A DNA stretch of 64,000 nucleotides. Origin: Corallococcus sp. AS-1-6. GTDB lineage: Bacteria > Myxococcota > Myxococcia > Myxococcales > Myxococcaceae. Each line of letters starts with the position of its first letter. Positions within the stretch are counted from its first letter, which is position 1. Shown one piece after another: positions 7,833-19,598 of this stretch. Under the pieces are notes generated by a model that was not told the origin of the DNA, did no database searches, and saw nothing but the letters and a program-made list of their open reading frames with translations. A program made the translations under genes and the position numbers. Location: contig NZ_JAIQDE010000034.1 of the NCBI RefSeq assembly GCF_020037015.1, forward strand, positions 1 through 64,000, given 5' to 3'.

Positions 7833-9062
7833 TCAGGTGACCTTCATCCCCTTGGGGATGACGACGACGCCGCCGGACGTGACGTGGAAGCGGCGCTTGT
7901 CCTCCACCGGGTCGTAGCCAATGGTCATCCCGGGCGGAATCTCCACGTTCTTGTCGATGATGGCCCGCTTGATGCGGCAGCGCCGGCCGATGGTGACGTT
8001 CTCGAAGAGGATGGAGTCCTCCACCTCCGAATAGGAGTTCACCCGCACCTTCGGCGACAGCACGGAGCGGTGCACGTGGCCGCCGGAGATGATGCAGCCC
8101 TCCGCCACCAGCGAGTCCGTGGCGGTGCCCACGCGCTTGTTCTCCCGGTCCGCGAAGACGAACTTCGCCGGCGGGTAGTTGTTGGGCTGGGTGTGGATGG
8201 GCCAGCGGTCGTTGTACAGGTTGAAGGTCGGGTCCACCTCCACCAGGTCCATGTTGGACTGGTAGTACACGTCGATGTTCCCCACGTCCCGCCAGTAGCC
8301 GCGCTCCTTGTCCTCCTGGCCGGCCACCGTGTTCTGGGCGAAGTCGTACACGTACACGGGCTCGTGCTTGTACAGCTCGCTGATGATGGACTTGCCGAAG
8401 TCGTGCGCGCTCTTCTCGTCCGCCGCGTCGCGCACCACCTGCTTCACCAGCGTGTCCGTGGTGAAGAGGTAGTTGCCCATGGAGGCCAAGCACATCCTCG
8501 GGTTGCCCGGCATGGGCGGCGGATCCTTGGGCTTCTCCAGGAACTGGAGCATCCGCCCGTCCGGCCCCACGTCGATGATGCCGAACTCGCGCCCCTGCTC
8601 GATGGGCACGGGGATGGCCGCCACCGTGCACGCGGCCTTCCGCTCGATGTGGAAGTCCAGCATCTTGCGGACGTCCATCCGGTACACGTGGTCCGCGCCG
8701 AAGACGAAGATGTGGTCCGGCTCCTCGTCCGTGATGATGTTGAGGTTCTGGTAGATGGCGTCCGCGCTGCCCTTGTACCAGTCCACGCCGGTGCGCATCT
8801 GCGCGGGCACCGCCTCCACGTAGTGACCCAGGAACGCCGTCATGCGCCACGCGCGCGACAGGTGGTTGTTGAGCGAGTCGCTCTTGTACTGGGTCAGCAC
8901 CTTCATCCGGTACACACCGGAGTTGGCGAAGTTGGAGAGGACGAAGTCGATGATGCGGTAGCGCCCACCGAACGGGACCGCGGGCTTCGCCCGCTCACGG
9001 GTCAGGGGCTCCAGGCGCGTGCCCGCGCCTCCCGCCAGAATCATGGCCAGCAGCTTTGACAT
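7833..9062 (-). CDS. glgC: Glucose-1-phosphate adenylyltransferase
   Basis: Predicted 409-aa ADP-glucose pyrophosphorylase, making ADP-glucose from glucose-1-phosphate and ATP, the committed step of bacterial glycogen synthesis. Visible motifs are the nucleotide-binding [36 protein letters not shown] and [10 protein letters not shown], followed by a C-terminal left-handed beta-helix (hexapeptide-like [20 protein letters not shown]). Length matches GlgC. The start ATG is at 9062 (MSKLLAM...); no good Shine-Dalgarno precedes it. Other glycogen/trehalose genes (treY, glgX) lie 11 kb away on the other strand rather than in one operon. Confidence 0.95.
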   Translation of the reverse strand: MSKLLAMILAGGAGTRLEPLTRERAKPAVPFGGRYRIIDFVLSNFANSGVYRMKVLTQYKSDSLNNHLSRAWRMTAFLGHYVEAVPAQMRTGVDWYKGSADAIYQNLNIITDEEPDHIFVFGADHVYRMDVRKMLDFHIERKAACTVAAIPVPIEQGREFGIIDVGPDGRMLQFLEKPKDPPPMPGNPRMCLASMGNYLFTTDTLVKQVVRDAADEKSAHDFGKSIISELYKHEPVYVYDFAQNTVAGQEDKERGYWRDVGNIDVYYQSNMDLVEVDPTFNLYNDRWPIHTQPNNYPPAKFVFADRENKRVGTATDSLVAEGCIISGGHVHRSVLSPKVRVNSYSEVEDSILFENVTIGRRCRIKRAIIDKNVEIPPGMTIGYDPVEDKRRFHVTSGGVVVIPKGMKVT

Positions 9063-9269
9063 AGGTAGCGGCCACGTTAGCCCCCGGCCGCCGCCCCACA
9101 ATGCCCGTCCGGCCCGTGCAAGCCTTTCCGTTGAGTGCCCAACCGGGCGGGGTGGATGGGCGGAAGGCGACCTCCCGGTTTCGCGGCATGTAGGAGGAGG
9201 GGCGCAACCTCGTGCGTCCTCTTGGCTTGCGTGGCTTCCCCGGACCTTGCGTGCTAGCGTGGCCGGGCG

Positions 9270-10151
<882 letters not shown>

Positions 10152-10156
10152 AGGCC

Positions 10157-10333
10157 ATGGCGGACTCGGACGGCGGTCCGTCCTTCCTGGCCCGGCTCAT
10201 CCTCGTCCTGCTGGGCCTGGCCTTCCTGGGCGCCGCCTGGGTGTGGCACCAGAAGGACACGGACCCGAACGCCGCCCGGCTCGTGGAGCGCGTGAGCGGC
10301 GGCCGGGTGCACGGCGGCGCGGCGAGCCCGTAG
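10157..10333 (+). CDS. 58-aa single-helix membrane protein
   Basis: ATG 5 nt after the cyclase stop; probably cotranscribed. One hydrophobic helix ([21 protein letters not shown]) is followed by a short polar tail. No family recognised. Codon use matches the neighbours, and the position directly behind the cyclase gene supports a real gene, but it is short. Confidence 0.55.
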   Translation: MADSDGGPSFLARLILVLLGLAFLGAAWVWHQKDTDPNAARLVERVSGGRVHGGAASP

Positions 10334-10359
10334 GCCGCCGCGCCATTCTTCACCGCGCG

Positions 10360-11388
10360 TCAGGTGCCTTCGCGCGTCTCGGCCAGCCGGCCGCGGGTGC
10401 CGGGCAGGTTCCCGGGCGGCATCTTCCCGTAGATGTACTGGACGGTGTCCAGGAGCGTCTCGTGGACGTCGCGCGCCTTGAAGCCCAGCTCGCGCTCGGC
10501 CTTGGCGGGCTCCAGGTAGAAGAAGTGCTCGCCAATCTCGACCTCCTGCGGGTCGAGCTTGGACGTGACACCGCGCCACTTCGCCACCTGCTCCAGCAGC
10601 TTGCCGCCCCAGATGTTCACCTCGCGCGGCAGCTTCATGCGCGGGGCGGGCACGCCGGTGAGGCGCTGGAGCCGGTCGAAGAAGTCCGACATGGCCATGT
10701 TCACGCCCATCAGGTGGCGGCCGTACACCTCGCCCCGGGTGAGCGCCTGGAGGAAGGCGTCCGCCGCGTCGCGCGCGTCCACGAAGGAGATGCCGCCGCC
10801 GGGCATGGACGGAATCTCCCGGTTGAGGAACTTCACCACCGTCCAGGTGGAGGACAGCCGGTCATCCCCGGGCCCCATCAGCAGGCTGGGGTTGAGCACC
10901 ACCAGCGGGATGGCGTGCTTGCGGCAGTACTCCAGCGCCAGCTTCTCTTCGTAGATTTTCGACAGGTAGTAGGGCCAGTGGGCGACGGTGGTGATGGGGT
11001 AGTCATCCTCCTCCGTGCCCACGCGGTCCTCCTTCGACACCGCGATGGTGCCGGAGGTGGAGCCCAGGATGACGCGCTTCACGCCCGCTTCGCGCACGTC
11101 GCGCAGGAACTCGCGCGTGCAGTCCACGTGCAGCTCGTACATCCGCCGCGCGTCCTTGTTCTGGAAGGAGACGAGCCCCGCCAGGTGGTAGACGGCGTCC
11201 ACGCCCTCCAGCGCGCGGCGCACGGCGTCCCGGTCCTTCAGGTCGCCCTGGCGCACCTCCGTGTTGGCGAACGCGGGGCCTGACGGCTTCGAGCGCGCGA
11301 TGAGGCGCACGTCGTGGCCCGCGGCCACCAGCTTGGGCACCAGGTGCGTGCCCAGGAATCCCGTGCCTCCGGTGACGAGCAGCTTCAC
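10360..11388 (-). CDS. NAD-dependent epimerase/reductase (extended SDR)
   Basis: Predicted 342-aa extended short-chain dehydrogenase. The N-terminal Rossmann motif is [16 protein letters not shown], the catalytic YxxxK is seen in PYYLSKIYEEK, and LNPSLLMGPGD is typical of dihydroflavonol-4-reductase or 3-beta-HSD-like members. It is the last gene of the ether-lipid type operon: its ATG overlaps the stop of the multienzyme gene by 4 nt. A reduction or epimerisation step on the lipid intermediate is a reasonable inference; the substrate is unknown. Confidence 0.85.
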   Translation of the reverse strand: MKLLVTGGTGFLGTHLVPKLVAAGHDVRLIARSKPSGPAFANTEVRQGDLKDRDAVRRALEGVDAVYHLAGLVSFQNKDARRMYELHVDCTREFLRDVREAGVKRVILGSTSGTIAVSKEDRVGTEEDDYPITTVAHWPYYLSKIYEEKLALEYCRKHAIPLVVLNPSLLMGPGDDRLSSTWTVVKFLNREIPSMPGGGISFVDARDAADAFLQALTRGEVYGRHLMGVNMAMSDFFDRLQRLTGVPAPRMKLPREVNIWGGKLLEQVAKWRGVTSKLDPQEVEIGEHFFYLEPAKAERELGFKARDVHETLLDTVQYIYGKMPPGNLPGTRGRLAETREGT

Positions 11389-14300
11389 GCGTCCTTCCCT
11401 TCCGGCAGGGCCCGGGCGGGCGGGGTGAAGTCCCGGTCCGCGCCCACCTGCTCCAGGTCCAGCACCTTGCCCGCCCTCAGCGAGCGCACCGCCTCCTCCG
11501 CGATGTGCGTCACGTAGCGGTAGCCCTCCGAGCGCGCCATGCCCTGCGCCCGGGCCTTCAGCGACGCGTGCTCCAGCGCCGGGCCCACGTGGACCTCCAG
11601 CTCCTTCGTCTTCGGGAACATGGAGCCCTTGGGCAGCGCTTCGTACGCGCCGTGGATGTACAGCGGCAGCACGTCCACCCCGTAGGTGAGCGACAGGTAG
11701 CCCAGCGTCGGCTTGAACTCCATCAGCTCGCCCGTCTTGGAGCGCGTGCCCTCCGGGAAGATGAGGACGTTGAAGCCCTGCCGGAGCGCCTCGCCCGCCA
11801 CGCGCAGCGATTCACGCAGCGAACCCTGCCGGTCGATGGGGATGAGGTTGGTGAAGTTCTCGAACCACGCGCGCTTGAGCGGCGTGTCGAAGAAGTAGTC
11901 GCGCGCGGCCAGCGACACCAGCCGCTCGCCCTGGTCGCCCAGCACCACGCGCACCAGGCCCGCGTCCAGGTGGCTGGCGTGGTTGGCGATGACCAGGAAG
12001 TTGCGGTTCTGCGGGATGAACGTCTTGCCCGTCACCTTCACGTCGAAGACGCCGCCGTAGAGCACCTTCTGCCCGAAGGACAAAAGCTGCCGGCCCAGCG
12101 CGGACACCGACTCCGGCACCGGAATCTCCGCCTCCTCCGCGCGCTCGGCCTCCTTCTTGATGTCGCGCGCGCGCGTCTCCTGCGAGGGCCGGCGCCCGGA
12201 GGCCACCACCAGCTTGCGCAGGTCCTCCACCGTCTGCACCTGCGTCAGGTCTTCAATGGCGGGCAGCGGCACGCCCGCGCCCTCCAGCGCCACGGACATC
12301 TCCGTGAGCATCAGCGAGTCGAAGCCCAGGTCGCCAATGAGCTGCGCGTCCGCCCGCACGTCCGACACGGGGCGGTGGCACACCTCCGCGACGAGCGGGA
12401 AGAGCCAGTCCGACACGCCGCCCGTGGTGGGCGCCGCCTGCGCCTTCTCCTTCACGCGGCCCGCGCTGGCCGCCACGCGGTCCAGCCGCTGCAGCTCCTC
12501 CACCACGCGCTTGCGCTTCACCTTGCGCGTGGACGTGCGCGGCAGCTCGCCGTCCCAGAAGCGCAGCACCTTCACGCGCCGGTAGAAGGGCATGCCCGCG
12601 CTCACCTTGCGGAAGTGCTCCTCCAGCTCGTGGCGGACCTCCTCGCGCGGGCGGTCCTTGAAGTCCGGCACGCACAGGCACGCCACCTTCTCGCCGCCGG
12701 CCTCGTCCGGCAGGCCGACGATGGACAGCTCCTTGATGTGCGCGTGCTCCTGGTACAGCTCCTCCAGCTCGTCCGGGTAGACGTTCTTGCCGTTGGCGTC
12801 GACGATGACGTCCTTGGCGCGGCCCATGAGGTACAGGCGGCCCTCGTCGTCCATGCGGCCCAGGTCGCCCGTGTGCAGCCAGCCGTCCTTCACCACGGCC
12901 TCGGTGGCCTCGCGGTCTCCGAAGTAGCCCGCCATCACGTTCGGGCCCTTGGCCAGCACCTCGCCAATGCCGTCGTTGTCCGGGTTCTGAATCTTGAACT
13001 CGATGCCCGGCAGCGCCTTGCCCACCGTGCCCTTCACGCGCTTGTTGGTGGCCTCGGACACCGCCAGCACCGGCGCGGCCTCCGTGAGGCCATAGCCCTC
13101 GCGCATGGTGAAGCCCAGCTCGTGGAAGGCCTGGTGCACCTCTTCCGACAGCGCGGAGCCGCCGGACACCAGCACCTTCACCCGGCCGCCGAACTTGCGG
13201 TGCACCGGCCAGAACAACAGCTTGCCCAGGTTGAGCGAGCTGCGGTTGCGCAGCTCCCCGTTGGCCGCCATCAGCGCCTTGAGCGCCTGCTCCACCACCG
13301 GCGGGCGCGCGGCCATCTCCTGCGTAATCTTGCGGTGCAGGAGCTGCCAGAGCGCGGGCACGCCAATCATCGCCGTCACGCGGCCCGTCTCGAAGACGTC
13401 CCCCAGCCGGTCCGACGTGAGCTCGTCGATGTACGTGATCTCCGCGCCGCGCATGAACGGCGTGAGGAAGCCGGCGGAGAACTCAAAGGTGTGGTGCAGG
13501 GGCAGCACGGACAGCACGCCGTCCCCCACGCCCACGTCGAACGCGCCCGCCAGCTTCGCCACCAGCGCCGCGAAGTTGCGGTGGGTGAGCATCACGCCCT
13601 TGGGCGTGCCGGTGGTGCCGGAGGTGAAGATGACGCTCGCCACGTCGTCGGCGGCGGCGGACTTCTTCACCGGGCCGATGCGGTCCGGGTACGCCGGGTC
13701 GCCCGTCATGGCCTCCGCGAGGCTCGCCACGCCCACGCCCTCGCCCAGCGCGGCGAAGAGTCCGGGGAAGTCCTCCGCGGCCTGCTCGGACACCAAGCAC
13801 TGCTTCGCGGCGGCGCGCTTCGCGATGTTGACCACCTCCGCCTCGGTGAGCGATGGGTCCACCGGCACGGCGGTGCCGCCGGCGCGCAGGATGCCGAAGT
13901 AGCTGATGGCCCACTCCGGCCGGTTCTCCGACACCAGCAGGACGCGGTCGCCGCGCTTGATGCCCTGGGCCATGAGGTAGCTGCCCACGCGGGCCGCGTA
14001 GCGGTGCACCTCGCCGAAGGTGAAGCGCTCCTCCTTCTCCCCCGCGGCCATGCGGAACGCCACCCGGTGGCGGTACGCGTGCACGGTGGCCTCGAACAGC
14101 TCCAGCAGGTCGCGGTGCGCGGGGATGGCGGTGCGCTTCTCGCGCTCCTCGTCCAGGCCCGGGAACACCCACTTCTCCAGGCCGGGCAGGTGCGTGCCCA
14201 GGAAGTACTCGCGCCAGTCGATGCGGTCCGGCGCCCAGTCAATCTTCGCGCGGTCCGCCGGCACCATGCGCTCGTAGACGGAGCGCGTGTTGTCGCAGCG

Positions 14301-15815
14301 GAAGACGTAGCGGTTCTCCCAGAGGAAGGGGAGGAACAGGTCGATGAGGCCGGTGAGGCTGCCCGCCTGGGACTCCACCTCGTCCAGCGCGACGCGGGCC
14401 TTGTCCATCATCGCCTGCACGCGGGGCGCGCCCCACGCGGGCCGCACCTCGTCCATGGCCTTCTTGAGCAGCTTCGCGCCCTTCGCCAGCATGGGCGCGC
14501 TGAGCAACTGGAACTCCTGCTTGCTCACCGGCTGCGGCTCGATGCGCGAGCGCAACGAGTTGACCAGCGAGTTGCCCGTCTCGCGGTTGCGGTAGAAGCG
14601 GCGGCGGTACAGGCCCACCAGCTCCACGGAGCGGCTGGCGAGGAACGGGTTCACGTCACCGGACGCCAGGTTGTAGACGCGGCGCTCCTCCACCTGCATC
14701 GCGTGCGCGGTGATGCCCAGCGTGGCGCCCGCCACCTGGTCCACCGGGATGATGTCCAGGATGGCGTGGTCGCCCGCGGGGATGCCGCGCTGGCCCTTGA
14801 TGCCCGCGTACGCCAGCGGCGCGGACGTGGTGAAGCCCTCGTTCCAGCCGGGGAAGGGGAAGTGCGCCGCGCTCTCCACGATGGAGGGCCGCACGATGGA
14901 GTAGCGCAGCCCCGGCGTCCCGGCCATCACCTGTTCGCCCAGGTGCTTGGCGTAGGTGTACGTGTTGGGCCAGCCCCAGTGCTGCGCGCGCTCCATGCCC
15001 GCGCGGACCAGCTCGCCGGACAGCCACAGCTTGCGCTCGCGGCCCACGGCCAGGCGCAGCGTCTTCTCGTCCGTGGCGTCGCGGCCCTCCTCCTCCAGGC
15101 GGTCCAGCGCCTTCTGCCGGAAGAGGGAGGTGAGCGCCTTGTCATCCGCCTGTTCGCGCAGGCGGGCGACGATCTTCTCCGCGTCCGCCAGCTCCTGCTC
15201 CAGGCTGAAGTCGCGCCCGTCCATCTCCTCGTGCTTGGGGAAGTAGCCCAGCACCGGCTCGTCCTCGAAGACGAGCCCGCTGCGGTTGCCCACCACGAAC
15301 GCGGTGGACATGTGGATGAGCGGCACGGACCAGCGCAGCGCCAGCGCCACCGCGTTCTTCACGCCGTGGGTGTTGACGTTGAGGCCCACCTCCAGCGACG
15401 GGTTGAAGGAGACCAGGCCCGCGCAGTTGACGATGGCGTGCACCTGCCCGGTGAGCGCCTCGACCTGCGCCTCCTCCAGGCCCACGAAGGGGTCGGTGAT
15501 GTCGCCATCCAGGATGGTGCACTTCGCCTGGATGAACGCCATGGCGCCTTCGTCGCCCAGGCGGTCGCGCAGCGGCTGGAAGGGCTCGCTGGGGGCCACC
15601 TTGTCGAAGAAGCGGCGCTCCGCGGACGCGGCGCTGCCCTTGCGCACGATGACGTAGACCCGGTCCAGCACGTCGCCGTAGTGGGACAGCAGCATCGACA
15701 GCGTCACCTTGCCCACGAAGCCGGTGGTGCCGACGAAGACGATGCGCTTGCCGGTGAAGACCTCGGTGACGTTCAGCGGGGGAAGCGTGGTCATGTCCGT
15801 GAGCGACCCTTTCAC
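11385..15815 (-). CDS. elbD: Multidomain reductase-AMP ligase-ACP-acyltransferase (ElbD-like)
   Basis: Predicted 1476-aa multienzyme. Domains in order: a fatty acyl reductase/NAD-binding domain with GTTGFVGK (29-36) and Tyr286-xxx-Lys290; an adenylating acyl ligase (about 570-1110) with [10 protein letters not shown] (731-740) and HTGDLG (981-986); an acyl carrier domain with GFDSLM, Ser1167 as phosphopantetheine site; and a PlsC acyltransferase with NHASHLD (His1279, Asp1284) and FPEGTR (1353-1358). This order matches the description of ElbD, the ether-lipid enzyme of Myxococcus xanthus and Stigmatella needed for normal development; the assignment is from domain order, not alignment. The start is the GTG at 15815 in a GTGA overlap with the upstream gene; ATG at 15794 is an alternative. 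Likely role: activate, reduce and transfer fatty acyl chains to make alkyl/vinyl ether lipids. Confidence 0.85.
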   Translation of the reverse strand: MKGSLTDMTTLPPLNVTEVFTGKRIVFVGTTGFVGKVTLSMLLSHYGDVLDRVYVIVRKGSAASAERRFFDKVAPSEPFQPLRDRLGDEGAMAFIQAKCTILDGDITDPFVGLEEAQVEALTGQVHAIVNCAGLVSFNPSLEVGLNVNTHGVKNAVALALRWSVPLIHMSTAFVVGNRSGLVFEDEPVLGYFPKHEEMDGRDFSLEQELADAEKIVARLREQADDKALTSLFRQKALDRLEEEGRDATDEKTLRLAVGRERKLWLSGELVRAGMERAQHWGWPNTYTYAKHLGEQVMAGTPGLRYSIVRPSIVESAAHFPFPGWNEGFTTSAPLAYAGIKGQRGIPAGDHAILDIIPVDQVAGATLGITAHAMQVEERRVYNLASGDVNPFLASRSVELVGLYRRRFYRNRETGNSLVNSLRSRIEPQPVSKQEFQLLSAPMLAKGAKLLKKAMDEVRPAWGAPRVQAMMDKARVALDEVESQAGSLTGLIDLFLPFLWENRYVFRCDNTRSVYERMVPADRAKIDWAPDRIDWREYFLGTHLPGLEKWVFPGLDEEREKRTAIPAHRDLLELFEATVHAYRHRVAFRMAAGEKEERFTFGEVHRYAARVGSYLMAQGIKRGDRVLLVSENRPEWAISYFGILRAGGTAVPVDPSLTEAEVVNIAKRAAAKQCLVSEQAAEDFPGLFAALGEGVGVASLAEAMTGDPAYPDRIGPVKKSAAADDVASVIFTSGTTGTPKGVMLTHRNFAALVAKLAGAFDVGVGDGVLSVLPLHHTFEFSAGFLTPFMRGAEITYIDELTSDRLGDVFETGRVTAMIGVPALWQLLHRKITQEMAARPPVVEQALKALMAANGELRNRSSLNLGKLLFWPVHRKFGGRVKVLVSGGSALSEEVHQAFHELGFTMREGYGLTEAAPVLAVSEATNKRVKGTVGKALPGIEFKIQNPDNDGIGEVLAKGPNVMAGYFGDREATEAVVKDGWLHTGDLGRMDDEGRLYLMGRAKDVIVDANGKNVYPDELEELYQEHAHIKELSIVGLPDEAGGEKVACLCVPDFKDRPREEVRHELEEHFRKVSAGMPFYRRVKVLRFWDGELPRTSTRKVKRKRVVEELQRLDRVAASAGRVKEKAQAAPTTGGVSDWLFPLVAEVCHRPVSDVRADAQLIGDLGFDSLMLTEMSVALEGAGVPLPAIEDLTQVQTVEDLRKLVVASGRRPSQETRARDIKKEAERAEEAEIPVPESVSALGRQLLSFGQKVLYGGVFDVKVTGKTFIPQNRNFLVIANHASHLDAGLVRVVLGDQGERLVSLAARDYFFDTPLKRAWFENFTNLIPIDRQGSLRESLRVAGEALRQGFNVLIFPEGTRSKTGELMEFKPTLGYLSLTYGVDVLPLYIHGAYEALPKGSMFPKTKELEVHVGPALEHASLKARAQGMARSEGYRYVTHIAEEAVRSLRAGKVLDLEQVGADRDFTPPARALPEGKDA

Positions 15816-17422
15816 TTCACGTCCACCATCACCGTGGGCGCGATGCGCAGCAGGCTGATGGACGCCGAGCGCCCCATGAAGCCGCGCGCCTCTTCAATCG
15901 CCTCGGAGAGGGTGTCCGTGCGGTCCCAGCCGAGCAGGGCCGGGACGTGGTTGTTCTCCGCGCCCGCGACGATGACCTTGCCCACGTGCTGGCGGCCGTT
16001 CTCGCCCCAGTACCACATGTAGAAGGGGTGCACGCCGTGGTAGGCGTTGCCCTTCCGGTACAGGTGCACGTAGCTGGGGTTCTCCGCGAACTCCTTCTCG
16101 TACTTGTGCTCCAGCTTCATGGAGTCCCGCGTCTCCGGCAGCAGCCGGTGGAAGAACTCGATGTAGCTGGGGTGCTGCACGGGGTCGAACTCGTCGTAGG
16201 CCGGGTGCAGGAGGATGAGCACGCCCCCCTTCTTCACCAGCGGCACGCCCCGGTTGAGGTTGTAGAAGTAGCCCAGCCCCATCACCTGCACGAGCAGCGG
16301 GTTGAGGATGGAGTTGACGCTGTAGGGGCTGACGAACGGGATGGGGAAGATGACGATGTCGCTCTGCCCCTCCACCGGCACCACGTACTGCTTCCAGCTC
16401 TGCTCCAGCGTCTTGGCGTGCGTGGGCTCCGTGGCCCCCGCGAACACGCCCGTCACGTCATAGGGCGCGGGGATGGCGTTGAGCACCTTGCGCGCCGCCG
16501 CGCGGGGCAGCTTGGACAGCGTGAAGCGCAGGGCCTGGAACTTCAGCCGGTCCGCCTCCGTGTAGTCCTCTTCCTTCTTCGCCAGGAAGTCCGTGGGCGC
16601 GCCGAACATGCGGTTGTTCAGCGTGGTCTCGATGTGGAAGACCTTCAGCGTCTTGTCGATGACCGTCCCGATGCGCGAGTTCTTCGTGTAGAGCGCGCTC
16701 GCCTTCGGCTCCATGTAGGAGTCCGAATCGCGGATGGTCTTCGGGTTGTGGTGGTGCCGCAGCGACGCGTAGTTCGTCACGCCCGTGCCCATGGACTTGT
16801 GCCCGCCGTTCATGGGCACGAAGTTGATGTTCACGTAGACGATGAGGTCGCTCTCCGCCACGCGGCGGTTCACGGCCACGACTTCATTGTGGCTGGTGCG
16901 CTCCAGCTCCGTGATGCCGTCCGGGTCCTCCGCGTCGTGGTTGTAGTAGCGGTCCGGGTAGTAGGCGTCGAAGATCTTCTCGCCCACCATGCGCTTCATC
17001 TCGCCTTCGGTCATCCGGCGGTGCAGCGCGTTGGCGATGACCAGGTGCACGTCATCCACGCCGGAGTCCGCGCACAGCTCCAGCACCACCTCCAGGATGG
17101 ACTGGCGCACGTCCGGCGTGACCATGGGCGGCAGGGGGACGCTGATGTCGTCGATGACGCACGTCAGCCGCATGCCGGGCTTGAGCAGCGCGTGCAGCGG
17201 GTCCATGCCCTCCGGGTGGTTGATGGCCCAGCGGATGGCGGCCTTCACGTTGGGCACGCCCTCCAGCGGGGGGCGGGGGAAGATGACCCGGGTGCCCACG
17301 GGCAGGTCTTCCTGGAGGAAGCCCTCGCCGTAGAAGAGCGCCCGCGGGGGGCTGCCCTTCTCCGTGATGACCACCTGGCTTTCCTCGTCGTACAGCTTCT
17401 GGAGCGTCTTGAGCGGGCGCAT
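15812..17422 (-). CDS. LarA/DUF2088-like protein of the ether-lipid operon
   Basis: Predicted 536-aa soluble protein. The N-terminal part has features of the nickel-dependent lactate racemase N-domain family (DUF2088), such as [15 protein letters not shown] and [21 protein letters not shown], with a GGHKSMGTG loop further on. It is about 100 residues longer than LarA. Whether it binds a nickel-pincer cofactor cannot be judged. It overlaps the multienzyme gene by 4 nt and follows the HAD phosphatase by 33 nt, so it is part of the same lipid operon; its reaction is unknown. Confidence 0.75.
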   Translation of the reverse strand: MRPLKTLQKLYDEESQVVITEKGSPPRALFYGEGFLQEDLPVGTRVIFPRPPLEGVPNVKAAIRWAINHPEGMDPLHALLKPGMRLTCVIDDISVPLPPMVTPDVRQSILEVVLELCADSGVDDVHLVIANALHRRMTEGEMKRMVGEKIFDAYYPDRYYNHDAEDPDGITELERTSHNEVVAVNRRVAESDLIVYVNINFVPMNGGHKSMGTGVTNYASLRHHHNPKTIRDSDSYMEPKASALYTKNSRIGTVIDKTLKVFHIETTLNNRMFGAPTDFLAKKEEDYTEADRLKFQALRFTLSKLPRAAARKVLNAIPAPYDVTGVFAGATEPTHAKTLEQSWKQYVVPVEGQSDIVIFPIPFVSPYSVNSILNPLLVQVMGLGYFYNLNRGVPLVKKGGVLILLHPAYDEFDPVQHPSYIEFFHRLLPETRDSMKLEHKYEKEFAENPSYVHLYRKGNAYHGVHPFYMWYWGENGRQHVGKVIVAGAENNHVPALLGWDRTDTLSEAIEEARGFMGRSASISLLRIAPTVMVDVK

Positions 17423-17455
17423 GGATGAAGGGGGGCGGCGAAAAGGGGTGGGGGG

Positions 17456-18133
17456 TTACTTCAGGTCCAGGATGGGCCAGTTGTACGCGCGCGCGAGCGA
17501 GCGCAGCCGCAGGTCCGGGTTCACCGCGGTGGGCCGTCCCACCACGGCGAGCATGGCGTAGTCGGAGGCGCTGTCCGAGTAGCCATGGCACTGGTTGAGG
17601 GCCAGGCCCTCGCGCTCGCAGTAGGCGCGGATGGCGTTGGCCTTGTTGGCGCCTTCGATGATGGGCGGAATCACCTTGCCGGTGGCCTTGCCGCCCACGA
17701 ACTGCATCTTGTTGGCGATGACGTCGTCACAGCCCAGGTGCCGGGCCAGGGGGCGCATGGTGAAGTCCAGCGCGCCGGTGACGAGCACGATGCGGCAGCC
17801 GGAGCGGCGCGCCTCGTCGATGAGGTCCTGCGTCTGCTCGTACAGCGCGGGCTTCAGGACGTCCTCGAACATGTCCTCCGCGATGGTGACGAGCCGGTCC
17901 TCGCTGAGGCCCGAGTAGTACCGGTAGAAGAATTCGTTGAAGGCCTTGCGGTTGACGGCATCCAGGATGCCGAACACCGGCAGACCCAGGGCGGTGCCCA
18001 GGGTTCGGCCCGCGATACCCCGGAGCGAGCCCCGGTTCGTCGCGTAATAGGCATAGACGTGGACGATGTTCGTCCGGACCAGCGTCCCGTCGACGTCGAA
18101 GAAGGCTGCTTTGGCGGGCACTTTGGGGGGCAT
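17456..18133 (-). CDS. HAD-IB family phosphatase (SerB-like)
   Basis: Predicted 225-aa hydrolase. HAD motif I is FFDVDGTLVRT (nucleophile Asp near residue 13), motif II is VTGAL, and motif III/IV is GYSDSASDYAML. The subfamily resembles phosphoserine phosphatase-like HAD-IB proteins that often sit with PlsC acyltransferases. First gene of the ether-lipid type operon, 33 nt before the LarA-like gene. Likely dephosphorylates a lipid or lysophospholipid-type intermediate; this is inference from context. Confidence 0.85.
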   Translation of the reverse strand: MPPKVPAKAAFFDVDGTLVRTNIVHVYAYYATNRGSLRGIAGRTLGTALGLPVFGILDAVNRKAFNEFFYRYYSGLSEDRLVTIAEDMFEDVLKPALYEQTQDLIDEARRSGCRIVLVTGALDFTMRPLARHLGCDDVIANKMQFVGGKATGKVIPPIIEGANKANAIRAYCEREGLALNQCHGYSDSASDYAMLAVVGRPTAVNPDLRLRSLARAYNWPILDLK

Positions 18134-18184
18134 GGGCGGTCGGGCTTCCTCCCATCCTGGAGGGGGTGTGGTCAACGAAAGCGC

Positions 18185-18213
18185 AAAGGGCCGGGGTGGG
18201 CTGCCGGCCCTTT
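18185..18213. terminator. Perfect 10-bp stem hairpin between epimerase and HAD genes
   Basis: AAAGGGCCGG (18185-18194) and CCGGCCCTTT (18204-18213) flank a 9-nt loop. Read on the minus strand it is followed by a T-rich stretch (TTTGCGCTTTCGTT), as in an intrinsic terminator, 12 nt after the epimerase stop. It implies that the epimerase transcript ends here and that the ether-lipid operon has its own promoter between this hairpin and 18133. Confidence 0.7.
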
Positions 18214-18225
18214 GGGCGCATGGGG

Positions 18226-19218
18226 CTATAACCAGCCCTGTGCGCGATACCATTCGCCACTGCGGGTGATGGACTCCGCCAGCCCCCGGCGCGGCCGGAA
18301 GCCCAGCAGGCGCTCGGCCTTGGCCCCGGAGCAGGTCCAGGCCGGGGCCAGGAGCTGCCGCGCCAGCTTCCGGTTCAGGGGGAGCTTGCGGCCGGTCAGC
18401 CGCGTCACCCCGTCCGCCGCCGTGGCCAGGGCGGTCAGCACCGCCGGGGACAGCCGCCAGGTGCGCGTCTGGAAGCCCAGGGCCTTCGCCCCCAGGTCCT
18501 GCATCTCCTCCAGGGTCAGCCGCTCCGGGCCGGCGCAGAAGAACGCCTCGCCCAGGGCCTCCGGCTTCTCCGCCAAGACGAGCAGCAGGTCCACCACGTC
18601 CTCCACGTCCACCAGGGACAGGGGCCGGGGGCCGCCGGTCAGCTCCAGCCGGATGCCCTTCTTCCCCAGCGTGAAGAAGGTCAGGTTTTCCCGGTCTCCA
18701 GGCCCCAGGATGCGCGGCGGGCGGATCACCGTCACCGGCAGCCGGTCCTGGAAGGAGAACGCGATGCGCTCACCCTCCGCCTTGCTCTCGCCGTACCACT
18801 CATGCGGGTGGAAGGCGTCCTCCTCCACGTGGGGGCGCTCCGGGGTGGAGGGGCCGTGGGAGGCCAGCGAGCCGCACATCACCAGGCGGGGGCGGGGCTG
18901 GGGCAGGGCGGCCATGGCCTCGCAGAGGAGGCGGGTGCCCTGCGCGTTGACGCGCATGAACTCGTCGCGCACCGCGGCGCGGCGGATGCCGGCCAGGTGG
19001 AAGACGACGTCCACGCCCTTCACCGCCGGGGCCAGCGAGGCGGGGTCCGTCACGTCGCCCACCACCCGCGTCCAGGGGTGGCCTTCCAGGGCCTTCTCCA
19101 ACTCGCGGGTGTCCGTGGTGGGGCGCAGCAGGCATGACACCCGGTCGCCGCGCGCGGCCAGCGCCCGAGCGAGCCAGGTCCCCAGGAAGCCACCGGCACC
19201 AGTGATGAGGGCATTCAT
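18226..19218 (-). CDS. NAD-dependent epimerase/dehydratase
   Basis: Predicted 330-aa extended SDR. Rossmann motif MNALITGAGGFLGTW at the N-terminus, active site EWYGESKAEGE (YxxxK), and VIRPPRILGPGD downstream. The ATG at 19218 starts directly at the Rossmann strand. It is upstream of and codirectional with the ether-lipid operon but separated by a hairpin terminator, so functional linkage is possible but not shown. The substrate (nucleotide sugar, steroid or lipid ketone) cannot be decided. Confidence 0.83.
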   Translation of the reverse strand: MNALITGAGGFLGTWLARALAARGDRVSCLLRPTTDTRELEKALEGHPWTRVVGDVTDPASLAPAVKGVDVVFHLAGIRRAAVRDEFMRVNAQGTRLLCEAMAALPQPRPRLVMCGSLASHGPSTPERPHVEEDAFHPHEWYGESKAEGERIAFSFQDRLPVTVIRPPRILGPGDRENLTFFTLGKKGIRLELTGGPRPLSLVDVEDVVDLLLVLAEKPEALGEAFFCAGPERLTLEEMQDLGAKALGFQTRTWRLSPAVLTALATAADGVTRLTGRKLPLNRKLARQLLAPAWTCSGAKAERLLGFRPRRGLAESITRSGEWYRAQGWL

Positions 19219-19314
19219 GGACGCTGTTTCATCCGAAAAGCCACATCCCGTCCACCGCCGAAAAGGGCGGGGTCGCGCCCGAGCGGCGGAACGCTCCGGA
19301 TGCCGACTTTCCGC

Positions 19315-19504
19315 CTCCGGACGCGCCGCGAGGCACAATCCCCGAGGGAAAACGGCCTCCGGGGCCGGTTTCTGGCGCTCCGGACGCGCCGCGGGGCTTC
19401 CATTCCCGAGGGAAGAATGCGCTGCGGGGCCGAGTTCTAGGCTCCGAATCCATTGCTCCGAGGGGCCCCAGAGGGAAAAAGCGCGCGATGGACGCTGTTT
19501 TTCG
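19315..19504. repeat. Imperfect ~63-bp tandem repeats in a 380-bp intergenic region
   Basis: Copies begin at 19315, 19378 and 19442 (CTCCGGACGCGCCGCG twice, then a diverged CTCCGAATCC). Each contains a CCCGAGGGAAAA-like block. A partial unit may start at 19294. They fill most of the gene-free 19219-19598 stretch upstream of the SWIB gene; the remainder (19505-19598) should hold its promoter, but I could not single out boxes. Confidence 0.6.
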
Positions 19505-19598
19505 CTCTAGGCCGTGCTACTACGCGCCATCGGCTCTAGCTTGAAGATGCAAGCACGCCGTGCAACGTCCCCTTCGGAGGGGAGGAGACACAAGACGA

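Noticed and set aside
11505-16022. Very long open frame on the + strand opposite the multienzyme
   Set aside because: It is the antisense shadow of the ElbD-like gene created by G/C third positions; it is rich in His, Arg and Ala, has no domain and no ribosome site.
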